Shown here piece by piece: positions 1 through 8,539 of a stretch of 64,000 nucleotides of DNA (positions are counted from its first letter, which is position 1; each line of letters opens with the position of its first letter). The stretch comes from Candidatus Bathyarchaeota archaeon (GTDB taxonomy: Archaea > Thermoproteota > Bathyarchaeia > Bathyarchaeales > Bathycorpusculaceae). Made by a program: the position numbers and the translations under genes. Below the pieces are notes generated by a model. The model was not told where the DNA came from. It saw nothing but the letters and a program-made list of their open reading frames with translations, and ran no database searches. The DNA lies in contig JAOZHY010000009.1 of the NCBI GenBank assembly GCA_026014595.1, positions 124,001-188,000 of the forward strand, given 5' to 3'.

Positions 1-14
1 TTGAAGGTGCCTAC

Positions 15-206
15 ATGTTGATGGCAATAATTCTCTACTATCTTCAGCGTAGAGAACACAGGCTTGATGAAATTGTGGAGAAATTAGAGGGCATAGAAAG
101 TGAAACTGAAATTAAAACCTTGGTAACGCGGATGGAACAAAGGGGTCAACTGTTAAATAGTGGCGACTTCTACAGGATTGCCCCAAAAATAGGGGGGTTC
201 CAGTAA
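15..206 (+). CDS. Small unrecognised protein, possibly 5'-truncated by the window edge
   Basis: A 63-residue reading frame that stays open upstream to the first bases of the window, so the true start may lie outside it. The residues after a hydrophobic start (MAIILYYLQRREH) look like a small winged-helix or helical fragment with a charged middle (LDEIVEKLEGIESETE). It ends 64 bases before the eIF5A gene on the same strand. I do not recognise a family. It could equally be the tail of a longer protein. Confidence 0.4.
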   Translation: MLMAIILYYLQRREHRLDEIVEKLEGIESETEIKTLVTRMEQRGQLLNSGDFYRIAPKIGGFQ

Positions 207-270
207 AACCTTAATCTATATATGGATGTTGTTCTGAAATGCTTGGTTAGAAGTAAGTATTGGTGAGTGT

Positions 271-663
271 ATGAGCAGACCAGTTGATGTTGGAAGCTTG
301 CGCGTTGGCGGTTACATGATTATAGACAACGAACCGTGCCGCATAGTGGACATAGCTAAATCGAAACCTGGAAAACACGGGTCCGCCAAAGCCAGAATCG
401 TGGCTATCGGCGTGTTTGACGGTCAAAAGCGCCAGTTCGTCAAGCCCGTGGACAGTAGCGCTGAAATCCCCATTATCGACAAGCGGCCTGGTCAAGTGTT
501 TGCTGTGAACCCCAACGGTGTGCAGATTATGGATTTGGAGACGTATGAGTATGTGGATGCGCCTTTTCCGGATGAGGAGGACTTGAAGGCTAAGCTTACT
601 CCGGGCGCTGAGATCGAGTACTGGAAGATAATGGGCAGAATAAAAATCGTAAGAGCCAAGTAA
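271..663 (+). CDS. eif5A: Translation initiation factor 5A (aIF5A)
   Basis: aIF5A binds the ribosome near the E site and relieves stalled elongation and termination. The 130-residue product has the usual archaeal length and the two-domain KOW/OB layout. The loop KPGKHGSAK places the lysine that receives the deoxyhypusine or hypusine modification at residue 35. The start is an ATG, and the beginning (SRPVDVGSLRVGGYM) is typical of the family. It stands alone on its strand; the next 390 bases hold an sRNA candidate and a dispersed repeat. The identity is secure. Confidence 0.97.
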   Translation: MSRPVDVGSLRVGGYMIIDNEPCRIVDIAKSKPGKHGSAKARIVAIGVFDGQKRQFVKPVDSSAEIPIIDKRPGQVFAVNPNGVQIMDLETYEYVDAPFPDEEDLKAKLTPGAEIEYWKIMGRIKIVRAK

Positions 664-693
664 TCCCCATTTTCTGTTTTCTTTCCGTCAAGG

Positions 694-701
694 TTTATTT
701 T
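694..701 (+). promoter_or_regulatory. TATA-like box before the sRNA candidate
   Basis: The T/A run TTTATTTT lies about 26 bases upstream of position 723, where the terminal stem of the C/D-box RNA candidate begins. That is the spacing expected between an archaeal TATA box and the transcription start. The inference depends on the sRNA call. Confidence 0.4.
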
Positions 702-722
702 CCTGTTTGCCACAGCTTATTC

Positions 723-785
723 TGAAGCCGATGATGCATGAAGAGCCGTCTGAATTGTGAAGAGCTTATAGGGGCTGAGGCTTCA
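723..785 (+). ncRNA. Candidate C/D-box sRNA (2'-O-methylation guide)
   Basis: Read in order: a 7-base stem strand TGAAGCC, box C ATGATGC (731-737), a 12-nt guide, box D' CTGA (750-753), a 3-nt gap, box C' GTGAAGA (757-763), an 11-nt guide, box D CTGA (775-778), and the matching stem strand GGCTTCA (779-785). Both guide lengths and the short D'-C' gap fit archaeal C/D sRNAs, and the terminal stem is perfect. Both C and C' miss the consensus RUGAUGA by one base. Expected targets are a C in ACGGCTCTTCAT (D' guide) and a T/U in CCCCTATAAGC (D guide). I could not test rRNA or tRNA for these sites. Confidence 0.6.
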
Positions 786-838
786 CTGCCGCTCATGCCT
801 TATTTGCTCTGGTGGCAGACCCGCCCTGTGGAGCCTGT

Positions 839-894
839 TTGACCTACCCCTCTATAGTTTCTGCATAGAACCACTATTAGGCTCCAAATAGGCT
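839..894 (+). repeat. Dispersed 56-bp repeat, copy A
   Basis: The block runs from TTGACCTACCCCTCTATAG through TTTCTGCA to TAGGCTCCAAATAGGCT. Copy C at 56930-56986 (opposite strand) matches almost base for base across the whole block, while the sequences outside it do not match. A weaker copy B lies at 13147-13195, and core-only copies near 7212-7230 and 22251-22270. The 3' part contains TAGGCT twice, 5 bases apart. All copies are intergenic. Function unknown. Confidence 0.75.
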
Positions 895-1004
895 CGCGTC
901 TGCTTTATCTTCATGATTTTTTACTCTTCCCTTATTTTAGGTTCATTTTTTTTAAGCAAGCCTTCCGTTAATCTTTGATGATGAGTCACCGTTTTTTGCT
1001 GCAA

Positions 1005-1015
1005 CATATATAAAT
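1005..1015 (+). promoter_or_regulatory. TATA box of srp54
   Basis: CATATATAAAT sits about 40 bases upstream of the srp54 ATG and is the best TATA match in this gap. It predicts a short leader starting near 1035-1040. The leader contains TTGGAGACC about 10 bases before the ATG, a plausible ribosome-binding site. Confidence 0.55.
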
Positions 1016-1050
1016 GCGCCAACCGTGCTTTTTAGGATTGGAGACCACTC

Positions 1051-2385
1051 ATGGCTTTAGACCGCTTGGGTTCGTCGCTAACTGATGCCATCAAGAAAAT
1101 CTTCCGCGCTGGAGTAGTTGACGAAGCAGCAGTGAAGGAACTGGTGCGCGATATACAGCGTGCGCTGCTTCAGGCGGATGTGAACGTTCAGCTTGTGCTC
1201 GCCATATCCAAGCGAATCGAAGAGCGCGCTCTCCAAGAGAAGGTTCCTCCTGGCATCTCGAGGCGCGAGCACGTCATCAAAGTTGTCTACGAAGAACTAA
1301 CCCGCTTTATCGGCGAGAAACCTGTCCCGGTCAAGTTGGAACCAGGCAAGAAAAAAATAATAATGCTGGTCGGCATTCAAGGCTCGGGAAAAACCACCCA
1401 AGCCGCTAAACTCACCCGCTACTTCCAGAAGAGAGGGCTGAAACCAGCGATGATTTGCGCGGACACTTACCGCCCTGGCGCGTACGCGCAGCTTGAGCAA
1501 CTGGCGAAGCGCATTAACGTTCCGGTGTACGGTGACCCTAAGGCTAAGGACCCTGTTAAAGTGGTGACAGAAGGACTGAAGCAGTTCGCCGACAAAGATT
1601 TGATAATCGTCGATACAGCAGGGCGCCACAAGGAGGAACAAGAGTTAATCAAGGAAATGAAGAACCTCGAGAAGCGTATCAATCCTGACGAGGTCATGAT
1701 GGTGATTGACGGCACAATCGGGCAGCAAGCACTGGTTCAGGCAAAAACCTTCCATGAAGCCACGCCCATAGGCTCCATCATCGTCACGAAGCTTGACGGT
1801 TCAGCCAGAGGAGGCGGCGCTTTATCAGCGGTTGCAGCAACAGGCGCGCCGATAAAATTCATCGGTACAGGGGAGAAAATCGAAGACATCGAGCCCTTTA
1901 TTCCGTCGCGCTTTGTCGGGCGCCTTTTGGGCATGGGAGATTTGGAAACCCTTCTTGAGAAGGTACATGAAGCCGAAATCAAGGTTCCCCAGAAAAAAGC
2001 CAAGGAGATCCTCAGCGGCAAATTCACCCTGACAGACATGTACGACCAGTTCGAAGCCGTGAGGGGCATGGGTCCCTTCCGAAAAATCTTCAAGATGCTG
2101 CCTGGCATGTCCTATGACGTGCCTGAAGATATGCTCGGCCAAGCTGAGGGACGCTTGGAAAAGTGGCGTGTAATAATTCAGTCTATGCGTCCTGCTGAGA
2201 GAGACAATCCTAAAATATTGAATTCCTCGCGGATAAGGCGGGTGGCGCGGGGTTCTGGGACAAGCGAGAAAGACGTGAAGGAGCTTCTGAAACAGTACGC
2301 GATGATGCGCAGGATGCTGAAGACGTTCAAGCGGAAGAAGAGGCTGCCTTTCATGGGCAAAGGGTTTCCAACGGATTTCAAGTAG
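1051..2385 (+). CDS. srp54: Signal recognition particle 54 kDa protein
   Basis: This GTPase of the SRP binds signal sequences and 7S RNA and delivers nascent chains to FtsY. Seen in order: a helical N domain; a G domain with P-loop GIQGSGKTTQAAKL near residue 107, then DTYRPGAYAQL, DTAGRH and TKLDGSARGGG; and a methionine-rich M domain with GMGPFRKIFKMLPGM and the RNA-binding stretch SSRIRRVARGSG. The length (444) is normal. It is followed 9 bases later by pus10, so the two are probably co-transcribed. Confidence 0.97.
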   Translation: MALDRLGSSLTDAIKKIFRAGVVDEAAVKELVRDIQRALLQADVNVQLVLAISKRIEERALQEKVPPGISRREHVIKVVYEELTRFIGEKPVPVKLEPGKKKIIMLVGIQGSGKTTQAAKLTRYFQKRGLKPAMICADTYRPGAYAQLEQLAKRINVPVYGDPKAKDPVKVVTEGLKQFADKDLIIVDTAGRHKEEQELIKEMKNLEKRINPDEVMMVIDGTIGQQALVQAKTFHEATPIGSIIVTKLDGSARGGGALSAVAATGAPIKFIGTGEKIEDIEPFIPSRFVGRLLGMGDLETLLEKVHEAEIKVPQKKAKEILSGKFTLTDMYDQFEAVRGMGPFRKIFKMLPGMSYDVPEDMLGQAEGRLEKWRVIIQSMRPAERDNPKILNSSRIRRVARGSGTSEKDVKELLKQYAMMRRMLKTFKRKKRLPFMGKGFPTDFK

Positions 2386-2394
2386 GCTCGTGCC

Positions 2395-3732
2395 ATGGAC
2401 GTTCTGGAAAAAGCATTGCTCATGTTGGAGAAGTATCCTCTCTGCGACCACTGTCTCGGCAGGCAGTTCGCACTTCTCGGCTACAACATAGAAAACGACG
2501 CCAGAGGCAAAGCGCTGAAACTCGGCTTGACGCTGCAAGCCAGCGCGCTCTATTCTTCAAAACAAGAGGAAGGCACCAGAAGACTGAAAGTGCTGGCAAC
2601 CAACGGGTTCAGCCCTGAAGCCCAAACAACACTTAAGCACCTGAAAAAGCGGGTTTCCAAGAAAAGCCAGCCGCAAGCATGCTTCTTGTGTGAAGACAAG
2701 TTTCAACTGGTTGAGGGGCTGGTTCAGAAAGCGTTAGCTACGCTTGCTCCATTCGAGTATACCACTTTTCTGGTGGGCGTCGAAGTGCCCGTCACCGTGG
2801 AAGAACGGGAAGACGAGTTCAAAGCCGAGTTCGAAGTAAGCTACGGAGAAAGCATACGACACGAGTTCGGGCGTGTACTGGGCAAGGCTCTTGCAGAGCG
2901 GAACGGCAAGGAAGTAGAGTACAAGAAACCCGACATTGTTGTAGTCATAAACCCCTTCACAGAGCATGTCCGCCTTCAGGTTAACCCGCTCTTTGTGGCT
3001 GGTCGCTACAGGAAACTGGTCAGAGACATCCCACAGTCGAAATGGTATTGCTCCAGCTGCCGCGGAAGAGGATGCGAAAAATGCGGGTGGACAGGCAAGA
3101 TGTATCCTGAATCGGTTGAGGAACTGGTTTCAAAACCTTTGTTGGCGGCGGCAGAAGGCGCGAAATCTTCCTTTCACGCGTCTGGACGCGAAGACATTGA
3201 TGCACGCATGCTGGGTAGCGGGCGCCCTTTTGTGCTTGAGATTTCAAAGCCTAAGAAGCGGTTTTTGGACCTGAAACAGCTCGAAGACGAAGTTAACGCG
3301 GGCGCCGCGGGCAAGGTGGAGATATCACATTTACGGTTTGCAAACAAGGAGCTTGTGCGACGGTTGAAGAAGGGGGAATCTGCGCAGAAGGAGTACCGCG
3401 TGCTCGTTGAATTTGAGAATCCCGTGTCTGAGGATGATTTACACCTGTTGGAAGAGAAGCTGACTGGCACTTCAGTGAAGCAGCAGACGCCCTTGCGGGT
3501 TCTGCATCGAAGGGCAGATTTGACGCGGGAAAAGTACATATATAAGGTTAAAGTTAAGAAGGTGTCGCCTAACAGGGCTGAGCTGGAAGTTCGTTGCCAG
3601 GGCGGCCTTTACGTTAAGGAGTTAGTGTCTGGAGATGAAGGAAGAACAACACCGAGCGTTTCGGCTCTGCTTGGAAACAGAGCGAAGCCCCTTAAGCTGG
3701 ATGTTCTGAACGTTATTGTAGATGATGAATAA
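2395..3732 (+). CDS. pus10: tRNA pseudouridine synthase Pus10 (positions 54/55)
   Basis: Archaeal Pus10 makes pseudouridine 54 and 55 in the T loop of tRNAs. The N-terminal part has zinc-ligand cysteines (CDHC near residue 18, CFLC further on, then CSSC and CEKC), followed by the catalytic domain. The motif GREDIDARMLGSGRPF holds the expected catalytic aspartate. The length of 445 is typical. The start ATG lies 9 bases after srp54. A tRNA-Glu gene in this window (55476) has C rather than U at position 55 and would not be a position-55 substrate. Confidence 0.93.
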   Translation: MDVLEKALLMLEKYPLCDHCLGRQFALLGYNIENDARGKALKLGLTLQASALYSSKQEEGTRRLKVLATNGFSPEAQTTLKHLKKRVSKKSQPQACFLCEDKFQLVEGLVQKALATLAPFEYTTFLVGVEVPVTVEEREDEFKAEFEVSYGESIRHEFGRVLGKALAERNGKEVEYKKPDIVVVINPFTEHVRLQVNPLFVAGRYRKLVRDIPQSKWYCSSCRGRGCEKCGWTGKMYPESVEELVSKPLLAAAEGAKSSFHASGREDIDARMLGSGRPFVLEISKPKKRFLDLKQLEDEVNAGAAGKVEISHLRFANKELVRRLKKGESAQKEYRVLVEFENPVSEDDLHLLEEKLTGTSVKQQTPLRVLHRRADLTREKYIYKVKVKKVSPNRAELEVRCQGGLYVKELVSGDEGRTTPSVSALLGNRAKPLKLDVLNVIVDDE

Positions 3733-3746
3733 GAAGGTGAATTGTG

Positions 3747-4043
3747 ATGAAAGGGTCAAAAGGCTATTATGCGGGTGCACGAGGTCTCCTGACGAAACCT
3801 GTACGAGAGAAGGGTAAGCCTAAGCTCAGCAAGCTGCTGAACGAATATGCGCCTGGTTCCCAGGTAATAATCAAGATGGATGCAAGCGTGCAGAAGAGTT
3901 TGCCTCACAAGCGCTTTCACGGCAAAATCGGAACTGTGGTAAGCCGGCGAGGACGCGGGTACGTGGTGAACGTGCCCCAAGGAGACGCCGTTAAGCAGAT
4001 AATCGTCCGGTCAGAGCATTTAGAGCCGTATAAGGGGAGTTGA
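3747..4043 (+). CDS. rpl21e: 50S ribosomal protein L21e (eL21)
   Basis: A small basic large-subunit protein. The signature stretch LPHKRFHGKIGTVV and the ending VRSEHLEPYKG are typical of eL21. The track begins at GTG 3744, but ATG 3747 sits 6 bases after AAGGTGA, so I use the ATG. Its stop overlaps the extended frame of the next gene, and it is the third gene of the run srp54-pus10-eL21-rpoF. Confidence 0.95.
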   Translation: MKGSKGYYAGARGLLTKPVREKGKPKLSKLLNEYAPGSQVIIKMDASVQKSLPHKRFHGKIGTVVSRRGRGYVVNVPQGDAVKQIIVRSEHLEPYKGS

Positions 4044-4048
4044 AAATT

Positions 4049-4387
4049 ATGGAAAAAAGAGAGGCAAGCGAACGTAAGCTCACTCTGCCGCAAGTAAAAA
4101 AAGTGCTGGAGAGCATCGGCGAGGAGAACCTGGATCAGATGCAGCGACGCACTCTGGATTACGTTAACAAGTTTTCCAAAGTCAGTGTGGAAGCGGCGGA
4201 AGGCCTTCTGGAAAAGCTTGTGAAAGAGTTTGGTTTAGACGAGGATGAGGCTGTTCAAGTCCTTAACTGCATGCCTGAAACCGTGGATGAGTTGCGCGTT
4301 TTCTTGGCGGGTGGACGCAAGATAATCGAGACAGCTAAACTTGAAGCTATTGTTGCCCTTTTGAATGAAAGCAGAACTCCGCAGTAG
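4049..4387 (+). CDS. rpoF: DNA-directed RNA polymerase subunit F (Rpb4 homologue)
   Basis: RpoF pairs with RpoE1 (Rpb7, at 62937 in this window) to form the stalk of archaeal RNA polymerase. The sequence shows the helical HRDC-like Rpb4 fold: LTLPQVKKVL, RRTLDYVNKFSKV and LPETV-like NCMPETVDELR. The track start (TTG 4040) overlaps eL21; ATG 4049, about 10 bases after AGGGGAG, is the better start. The eL21-rpoF-DUF655 order is common in archaea. Confidence 0.92.
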   Translation: MEKREASERKLTLPQVKKVLESIGEENLDQMQRRTLDYVNKFSKVSVEAAEGLLEKLVKEFGLDEDEAVQVLNCMPETVDELRVFLAGGRKIIETAKLEAIVALLNESRTPQ

Positions 4388-4440
4388 CAGAAGTCGGATA
4401 AGTGTTTTAAGCAGAAAAGCCAATAGAGTAAAGGAGTTCA

Positions 4441-5016
4441 GTGACTGCCATGGAAAAGCGCTACGAGGAGTACGCCTACGTGTTAGACTTCTTGCAGCAC
4501 GGGCGCCCAGGTCTCCACCCGTCTGGAAGAGCTGGTTACCGAGCGGGCGCTCTGATTCAATGCGTCGGCGAAGAGTTCTTCACGTTGCTCGAGGCTTTAG
4601 TTAAGGAAGGCTTGATTCTTAAACCTAATGACCGTGTGTACGTGGGAAAGGATTCTCGCGAAGAAGTCACGTACATCATAGGTCGCATAGGCTTTGACGA
4701 GTTAACCGCTGCCGCGAAAGCTGAGCTTCCAACCGTCATAAGCCGCATCGTTTTGAATCGGGAGAAGTGGTTCGTGAACTTTTTCAACACGGCTCGGGCG
4801 ATTACTCCGCGGATGCACGCGCTGGAGCTGGTGCCTGGGATTGGCAAGAAGTACATGTGGCAGGTGATTAATCAGCGTGAACGGAAACCGTTTGAGAGTT
4901 TTGATGATTTGCAGAAGCGGACTGAACTGCCGAACCCTGTGAAGCTGATTACGAAGCGTGTGCTGGAGGAGCTTGAGGGTGAAAGCAAGTACCGTTTGTT
5001 CACGCGGGCGCAGTAA
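4441..5016 (+). CDS. DUF655 family putative RNA-binding protein
   Basis: A 191-residue protein of the DUF655 family, often found between rpoF and rsmA in archaea. The N-terminal half contains an OB-like segment (YAYVLDFLQHG). The second half contains helix-hairpin-helix features (LVPGIGKKYMWQVINQRE) that suggest nucleic-acid binding. The start is GTG 4441, or ATG 4450 (TGCCATGGAAAAG). The next gene follows 10 bases downstream. A role in rRNA processing is inferred from its neighbours only. Confidence 0.88.
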   Translation: MTAMEKRYEEYAYVLDFLQHGRPGLHPSGRAGYRAGALIQCVGEEFFTLLEALVKEGLILKPNDRVYVGKDSREEVTYIIGRIGFDELTAAAKAELPTVISRIVLNREKWFVNFFNTARAITPRMHALELVPGIGKKYMWQVINQRERKPFESFDDLQKRTELPNPVKLITKRVLEELEGESKYRLFTRAQ

Positions 5017-5026
5017 GGCATAAACC

Positions 5027-5845
5027 ATGAGCCTAGAAGAAACGAAGCTTCTACTTCGAACCCATCGAATTGCTCCGAACAGGCTTTTGGGTCAAAACTT
5101 CATGGTGGAGCCTGCCCTTTACCCGAAACTGAGCGATTACGCTTCGCTGAGCAAGACAGACGTGGTGTTGGATGCAGGCGCGGGCTTCGGCTTCTTAACC
5201 CGCTTCCTCTCGGAGAAATGTCAGCGCGTGGTGGCAGTTGAAAAGGACGCGCAGGTTGCCGACGTGCTTCGTGAACGGCTCCGCGGCGTGGACAACGTCA
5301 CTGTAATAGAGGGTGACTTGTTGAAAACGGATTTGCCCGAGTTTAACAAGGCAGTGGCGGTTCCGCCCTACTACCTGTCTTCCCGTTTGGTCCTGTGGCT
5401 TTTGGAGCGGAAAATTGACTGCGCCGTGCTCGTGCTTCAGCAAGAATTTGCCGAGCGCCTTGTTGCCGCGGTGGGTAGCGAAGCTTACGGCTGGCTGACC
5501 GTTGTAGCTTGGCACCGTGTAGAGGTGGAGCTTTTGGACGCCGTGGCGAAAGAGCTGTTTTATCCTCAGCCTGAGGTGGACTCAGTTATCGTGCGGTTGA
5601 TGTCTTGGAAGCAGGCGCCGTTCGAAGTGAAAGATGAAGCGTTCTTCAAGCAGATGGCACGGTGGCTCTTCACACAGCGCAACAAGAAGGTGAGCAACGC
5701 CTTGGAGCCATTCCTCAGGAGCACTCGTAAACTATCCAAGCAAGAAGCGGCGCGTTTGGCTGAGGCAGTTCCGTTTCGGGAAAGGCGAGCCCGAGACCTG
5801 TTGCCTAGGGACTTTGGAGAGTTAGCGAATGTCCTCGCGGAGTAA
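5027..5845 (+). CDS. rsmA: 16S rRNA dimethyladenosine transferase RsmA/KsgA (Dim1)
   Basis: KsgA dimethylates two adjacent adenines in helix 45 of 16S rRNA using SAM. The SAM-binding start LDAGAGFGFLTRFL, the acidic residue in VAVEKDAQ and EGDLL are present, as is the C-terminal rRNA-binding domain (NKKVSNALE). Odd point: the catalytic motif IV, normally N(L/I)PY, reads AVPPYY, so the asparagine is replaced by valine. The length (272) is normal. The 3' end overlaps hemK2 by 17 bases. Confidence 0.92.
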   Translation: MSLEETKLLLRTHRIAPNRLLGQNFMVEPALYPKLSDYASLSKTDVVLDAGAGFGFLTRFLSEKCQRVVAVEKDAQVADVLRERLRGVDNVTVIEGDLLKTDLPEFNKAVAVPPYYLSSRLVLWLLERKIDCAVLVLQQEFAERLVAAVGSEAYGWLTVVAWHRVEVELLDAVAKELFYPQPEVDSVIVRLMSWKQAPFEVKDEAFFKQMARWLFTQRNKKVSNALEPFLRSTRKLSKQEAARLAEAVPFRERRARDLLPRDFGELANVLAE

Positions 5846-6443
5846 GCGCGTTTTCTTCGGTGATTACGTGTTTTTGGGTGATGAAAATGTATACGAGCCT
5901 GCGGAAGACTCGTTCCTCTTCGCTGAAAACCTCGCTGTGGACGAAGGCGACTGGGTGCTGGACATGGGCACGGGCTGCGGCATACTTGGGATACTTGCGG
6001 CGGCGAGGGCACGCGTGGTTGTGGCTGTGGACGTGAATCCTTATGCGGTCCGCTGCGCCAGGGACAACGCAGAGGTCAACAATGTACGTGGTAACATAGA
6101 TTTCGTCAGAAGCGACTTGTTCACTGGCTTTAGCGAGGCAGCCAAGTTTGACGTGGTGCTCTTCAACGCGCCTTACCTGCCAACCGAACCCAACGAAGGT
6201 GCCTCGTGGCTTGAGCGCTCGTGGGCAGGTGGCCCCGCAGGCAGACAAATCATCGACCGCTTTATTGATGAGGTGCCCGTGCACCTGAAACGGAGAGGGC
6301 GCATTCTCTTGATGCAGTCAACTCTGGCAGGTGTTGACGAAACCGTGCACCGCCTCGCTGAACATGGTTTGGAGACGAGTGTTGTAGCGGAGCAAGGGTT
6401 GCCTTTTTTCGAAAGAGTAGTTCTTTTGGAAGCTATGTTTTGA
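5829..6443 (+). CDS. HemK2/Mtq2-type protein N5-glutamine methyltransferase
   Basis: A class I SAM methyltransferase of the short HemK2 type, which in archaea and eukaryotes modifies the glutamine of the GGQ motif of release factor 1. SAM motif: LDMGTGCGILGILAAARA. The catalytic motif is NAPYLPTE, an accepted variant of NPPY. It overlaps rsmA by 17 bases and is probably translationally coupled to it. A second release-factor-like GGQ protein is encoded in the island (22613). Confidence 0.9.
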   Translation: MSSRSKRVFFGDYVFLGDENVYEPAEDSFLFAENLAVDEGDWVLDMGTGCGILGILAAARARVVVAVDVNPYAVRCARDNAEVNNVRGNIDFVRSDLFTGFSEAAKFDVVLFNAPYLPTEPNEGASWLERSWAGGPAGRQIIDRFIDEVPVHLKRRGRILLMQSTLAGVDETVHRLAEHGLETSVVAEQGLPFFERVVLLEAMF

Positions 6444-6504
6444 CTGGTTTAGCAATACTTATTCTGTGTGCGCAAGCTATTTTTAACTTGTTTTTGATAG
6501 TGCT

Positions 6505-7149
6505 TTGCGGTGTTTATGTTTGGAATCTGAACCTGCTAATACTACCGCTTCTGCTCCAAATAATTCTGCAAAACCTCGCAGCCACATAAAACTTATAGCG
6601 GTCGTTGCCGTGGCTGCCATTCTATTAGTCGTTGGAGGTCTTCTCGTTTCATCCATACTCACGAAACCGCAAGGTCAAGACGCGTGGCTGTTCAAGGGCG
6701 CATACGCCAAGTATGAAGGCTCAACCTCGATGACGGTTATGGGTTTTGACGTTTCAGTAAGTTTTACGGTGCGACAAGAAGTGGTCGACTTCAACAATAC
6801 ACATGCGCAGGTTACCACCTCCTTCCGAATGAGTTCATCAGTCGGCGAATCTGTTGAAGATGAAAACACCACATGGGTTCCGCTTTCACAAGCAAGCTTC
6901 ATTAACGCTTTCGATGCGGGCAACTTTACAGAGAGCTACGAGGCTACTGTGAATATACCTGGCATCGGGACAAGAACCTGCACAGTCTACGAGTTTGAAA
7001 TTTCAGACGAGGGCTTAACCATGACCGTGTACGTCGATAAGGCTATTGGCTGGCCGCTGAAGATGACGGTAAGCATGACGGGCGAGAACCTGATGAACCT
7101 GCAGTTGGACATTAATCTAACAGAAACAAACATACCTGGACTAAAGTAA
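6505..7149 (+). CDS. Membrane-anchored exported protein, unknown
   Basis: A 214-residue product with a short cytoplasmic tail, one strong membrane segment (LIAVVAVAAILLVVGGLLV) and an outside domain of about 155 residues rich in beta-type sequence, with several N-x-S/T sites. The start is uncertain: the track uses TTG 6505, and TTG 6520 is also possible. No family recognised. It faces metK convergently. The gap between them holds two inverted repeats. Confidence 0.7.
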   Translation: MRCLCLESEPANTTASAPNNSAKPRSHIKLIAVVAVAAILLVVGGLLVSSILTKPQGQDAWLFKGAYAKYEGSTSMTVMGFDVSVSFTVRQEVVDFNNTHAQVTTSFRMSSSVGESVEDENTTWVPLSQASFINAFDAGNFTESYEATVNIPGIGTRTCTVYEFEISDEGLTMTVYVDKAIGWPLKMTVSMTGENLMNLQLDINLTETNIPGLK

Positions 7150-7195
7150 ACGGTTTTCACGCAGGCTAGAGATGAGCGAACACATTTCGAGGTTC

Positions 7196-7238
7196 ATAGG
7201 AATCCTGCGCTGAAACCTATAGGGGGGTAGATTCCTAT
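7196..7238. terminator. Inverted repeat between convergent genes, containing a repeat-D core
   Basis: ATAGGAATC (7196-7204) and GATTCCTAT (7230-7238) form a perfect 9-bp stem around a 25-base loop. On the minus strand the loop carries CTACCCCCCCTATAGGTTTC, close to the core of the dispersed repeat. A second inverted repeat, TTCCAC/GTGGAA, lies at 7295-7323. Both sit after the end of metK and of the exported-protein gene, so a transcription-end role is likely but not shown. Confidence 0.45.
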
Positions 7239-7360
7239 TTGCGCTTTCCGCTGTCAAAAGCATGTTGGAGACTATAAATAAAGGCTATAGACTGTTCCAC
7301 GCAATAGTTTCTACCTTGTGGAAATTACATTAGCGCCTTGAATAAGAAAATGAAGGCTTG

Positions 7361-8539
7361 CTATGCTTTTTTGGCTGACTGCAACGCCTTCCTTAGAATT
7401 TCCGCCTTATCGGTTTTTTCCCACGTGAAGTCTGGGTCTTCCCTTCCAAAGTGCCCGAACACAGCTGTCTTCCGATATATTGGCCGCAGAAGCTTCAGGT
7501 GCTCGATGATGGCTTTGGGTCTCATGTCAAAATTTTTCTTCACCAGCTCCAGAATCTCGTCGTCAGGCAGTTTTCCCGTGCCGCAAGTATCGACGAACAC
7601 TGAAATCGGTTGTGCTACGCCTATTGCGTAAGCTATTTGCACTTCGCATTCTTCCGCCAGACCTGCGGCAACAATGTTCTTGGCGATGTATCTTGCCATG
7701 TAGCTGCCTGACCTGTCAACTTTTGATGGGTCTTTTCCTGAGAAGCATCCGCCGCCGTGGCTTCCGAAGCCTCCGTAAGTGTCAACGATGATTTTTCGCC
7801 CTGTCAGTCCAGAGTCAGCTAAGGTTCCTCCAATAACGAACCTGCCAGTGCCATTGATAATGTACTTTGTCTCAGAATCCAGCTTGTCTGCAGGCACCAC
7901 GTACTTTATCACTTGGTTGATTATATCTTGCCGCAGCTGCTCCATGTCAACATCCTCAGCGTGTTGGGCAGCAACCACGACGGTAGTTACCTTTTCAGGC
8001 TTCCCATCACAATACTCCACTGTGACTTGAGATTTGCAGTCGGGTCTCAGATACGGCAGGATTCCGCTTTTCCTGCAATCCGCCAGCCGCTTGACAATTT
8101 TGTGCGCCAGCATAATGGGCAAGGGCATCAACTCCTTGGTTTCGGTTGTGGCGTAGCCGAACATCATGCCTTGGTCTCCGGCACCTTGCTCGTGAGTTTC
8201 AGTTTCATTCACGCCCATCGCGATATCCGGCGACTGCTCCTCCAAAGAAACCAGAATGCCGCAGGTCTCCCAGTCCAGCCCATCCTTGGCGTTGTCAAAC
8301 CCTATTTCCTTCAACGTGTTTCTGACAATCTTGGGAATCTGCACGTAACACTTGGTTGTGATTTGGCCAGTGACGATGACGTTTCCCTGCATGACCAACG
8401 TTTCGCAGTCAACCCTTGCTTTCGGGTCGTTGCACAAAATAGCGTCTAAGACACTGTCTGAAATTTGGTCTGCAACCTTGTCTGGATGGCCCTCTCCGAC
8501 GGATTCAGAGGTGAACAGGTATCTTCCTTTTTTTCTCAT
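7361..8539 (-). CDS. metK: S-adenosylmethionine synthetase, bacterial type
   Basis: Makes SAM from methionine and ATP. The motifs are those of the bacterial/eukaryotic MetK family: [14 protein letters not shown] near the start, [11 protein letters not shown], and [17 protein letters not shown] near the end. Most archaea instead use the divergent archaeal MAT (COG1812 type), so this copy suggests lateral acquisition. The track starts at 8560, but the internal ATG at 8539, about 5 bases after AAAGGGG, gives the family's usual beginning. The length is then 392 residues. The region upstream shows no riboswitch I can recognise. Confidence 0.93.
   Translation of the reverse strand: MRKKGRYLFTSESVGEGHPDKVADQISDSVLDAILCNDPKARVDCETLVMQGNVIVTGQITTKCYVQIPKIVRNTLKEIGFDNAKDGLDWETCGILVSLEEQSPDIAMGVNETETHEQGAGDQGMMFGYATTETKELMPLPIMLAHKIVKRLADCRKSGILPYLRPDCKSQVTVEYCDGKPEKVTTVVVAAQHAEDVDMEQLRQDIINQVIKYVVPADKLDSETKYIINGTGRFVIGGTLADSGLTGRKIIVDTYGGFGSHGGGCFSGKDPSKVDRSGSYMARYIAKNIVAAGLAEECEVQIAYAIGVAQPISVFVDTCGTGKLPDDEILELVKKNFDMRPKAIIEHLKLLRPIYRKTAVFGHFGREDPDFTWEKTDKAEILRKALQSAKKA

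Noticed and set aside
961-1000. TGATGATGAGT as a second C-box RNA before srp54
   Set aside because: No CTGA box follows at guide distance.
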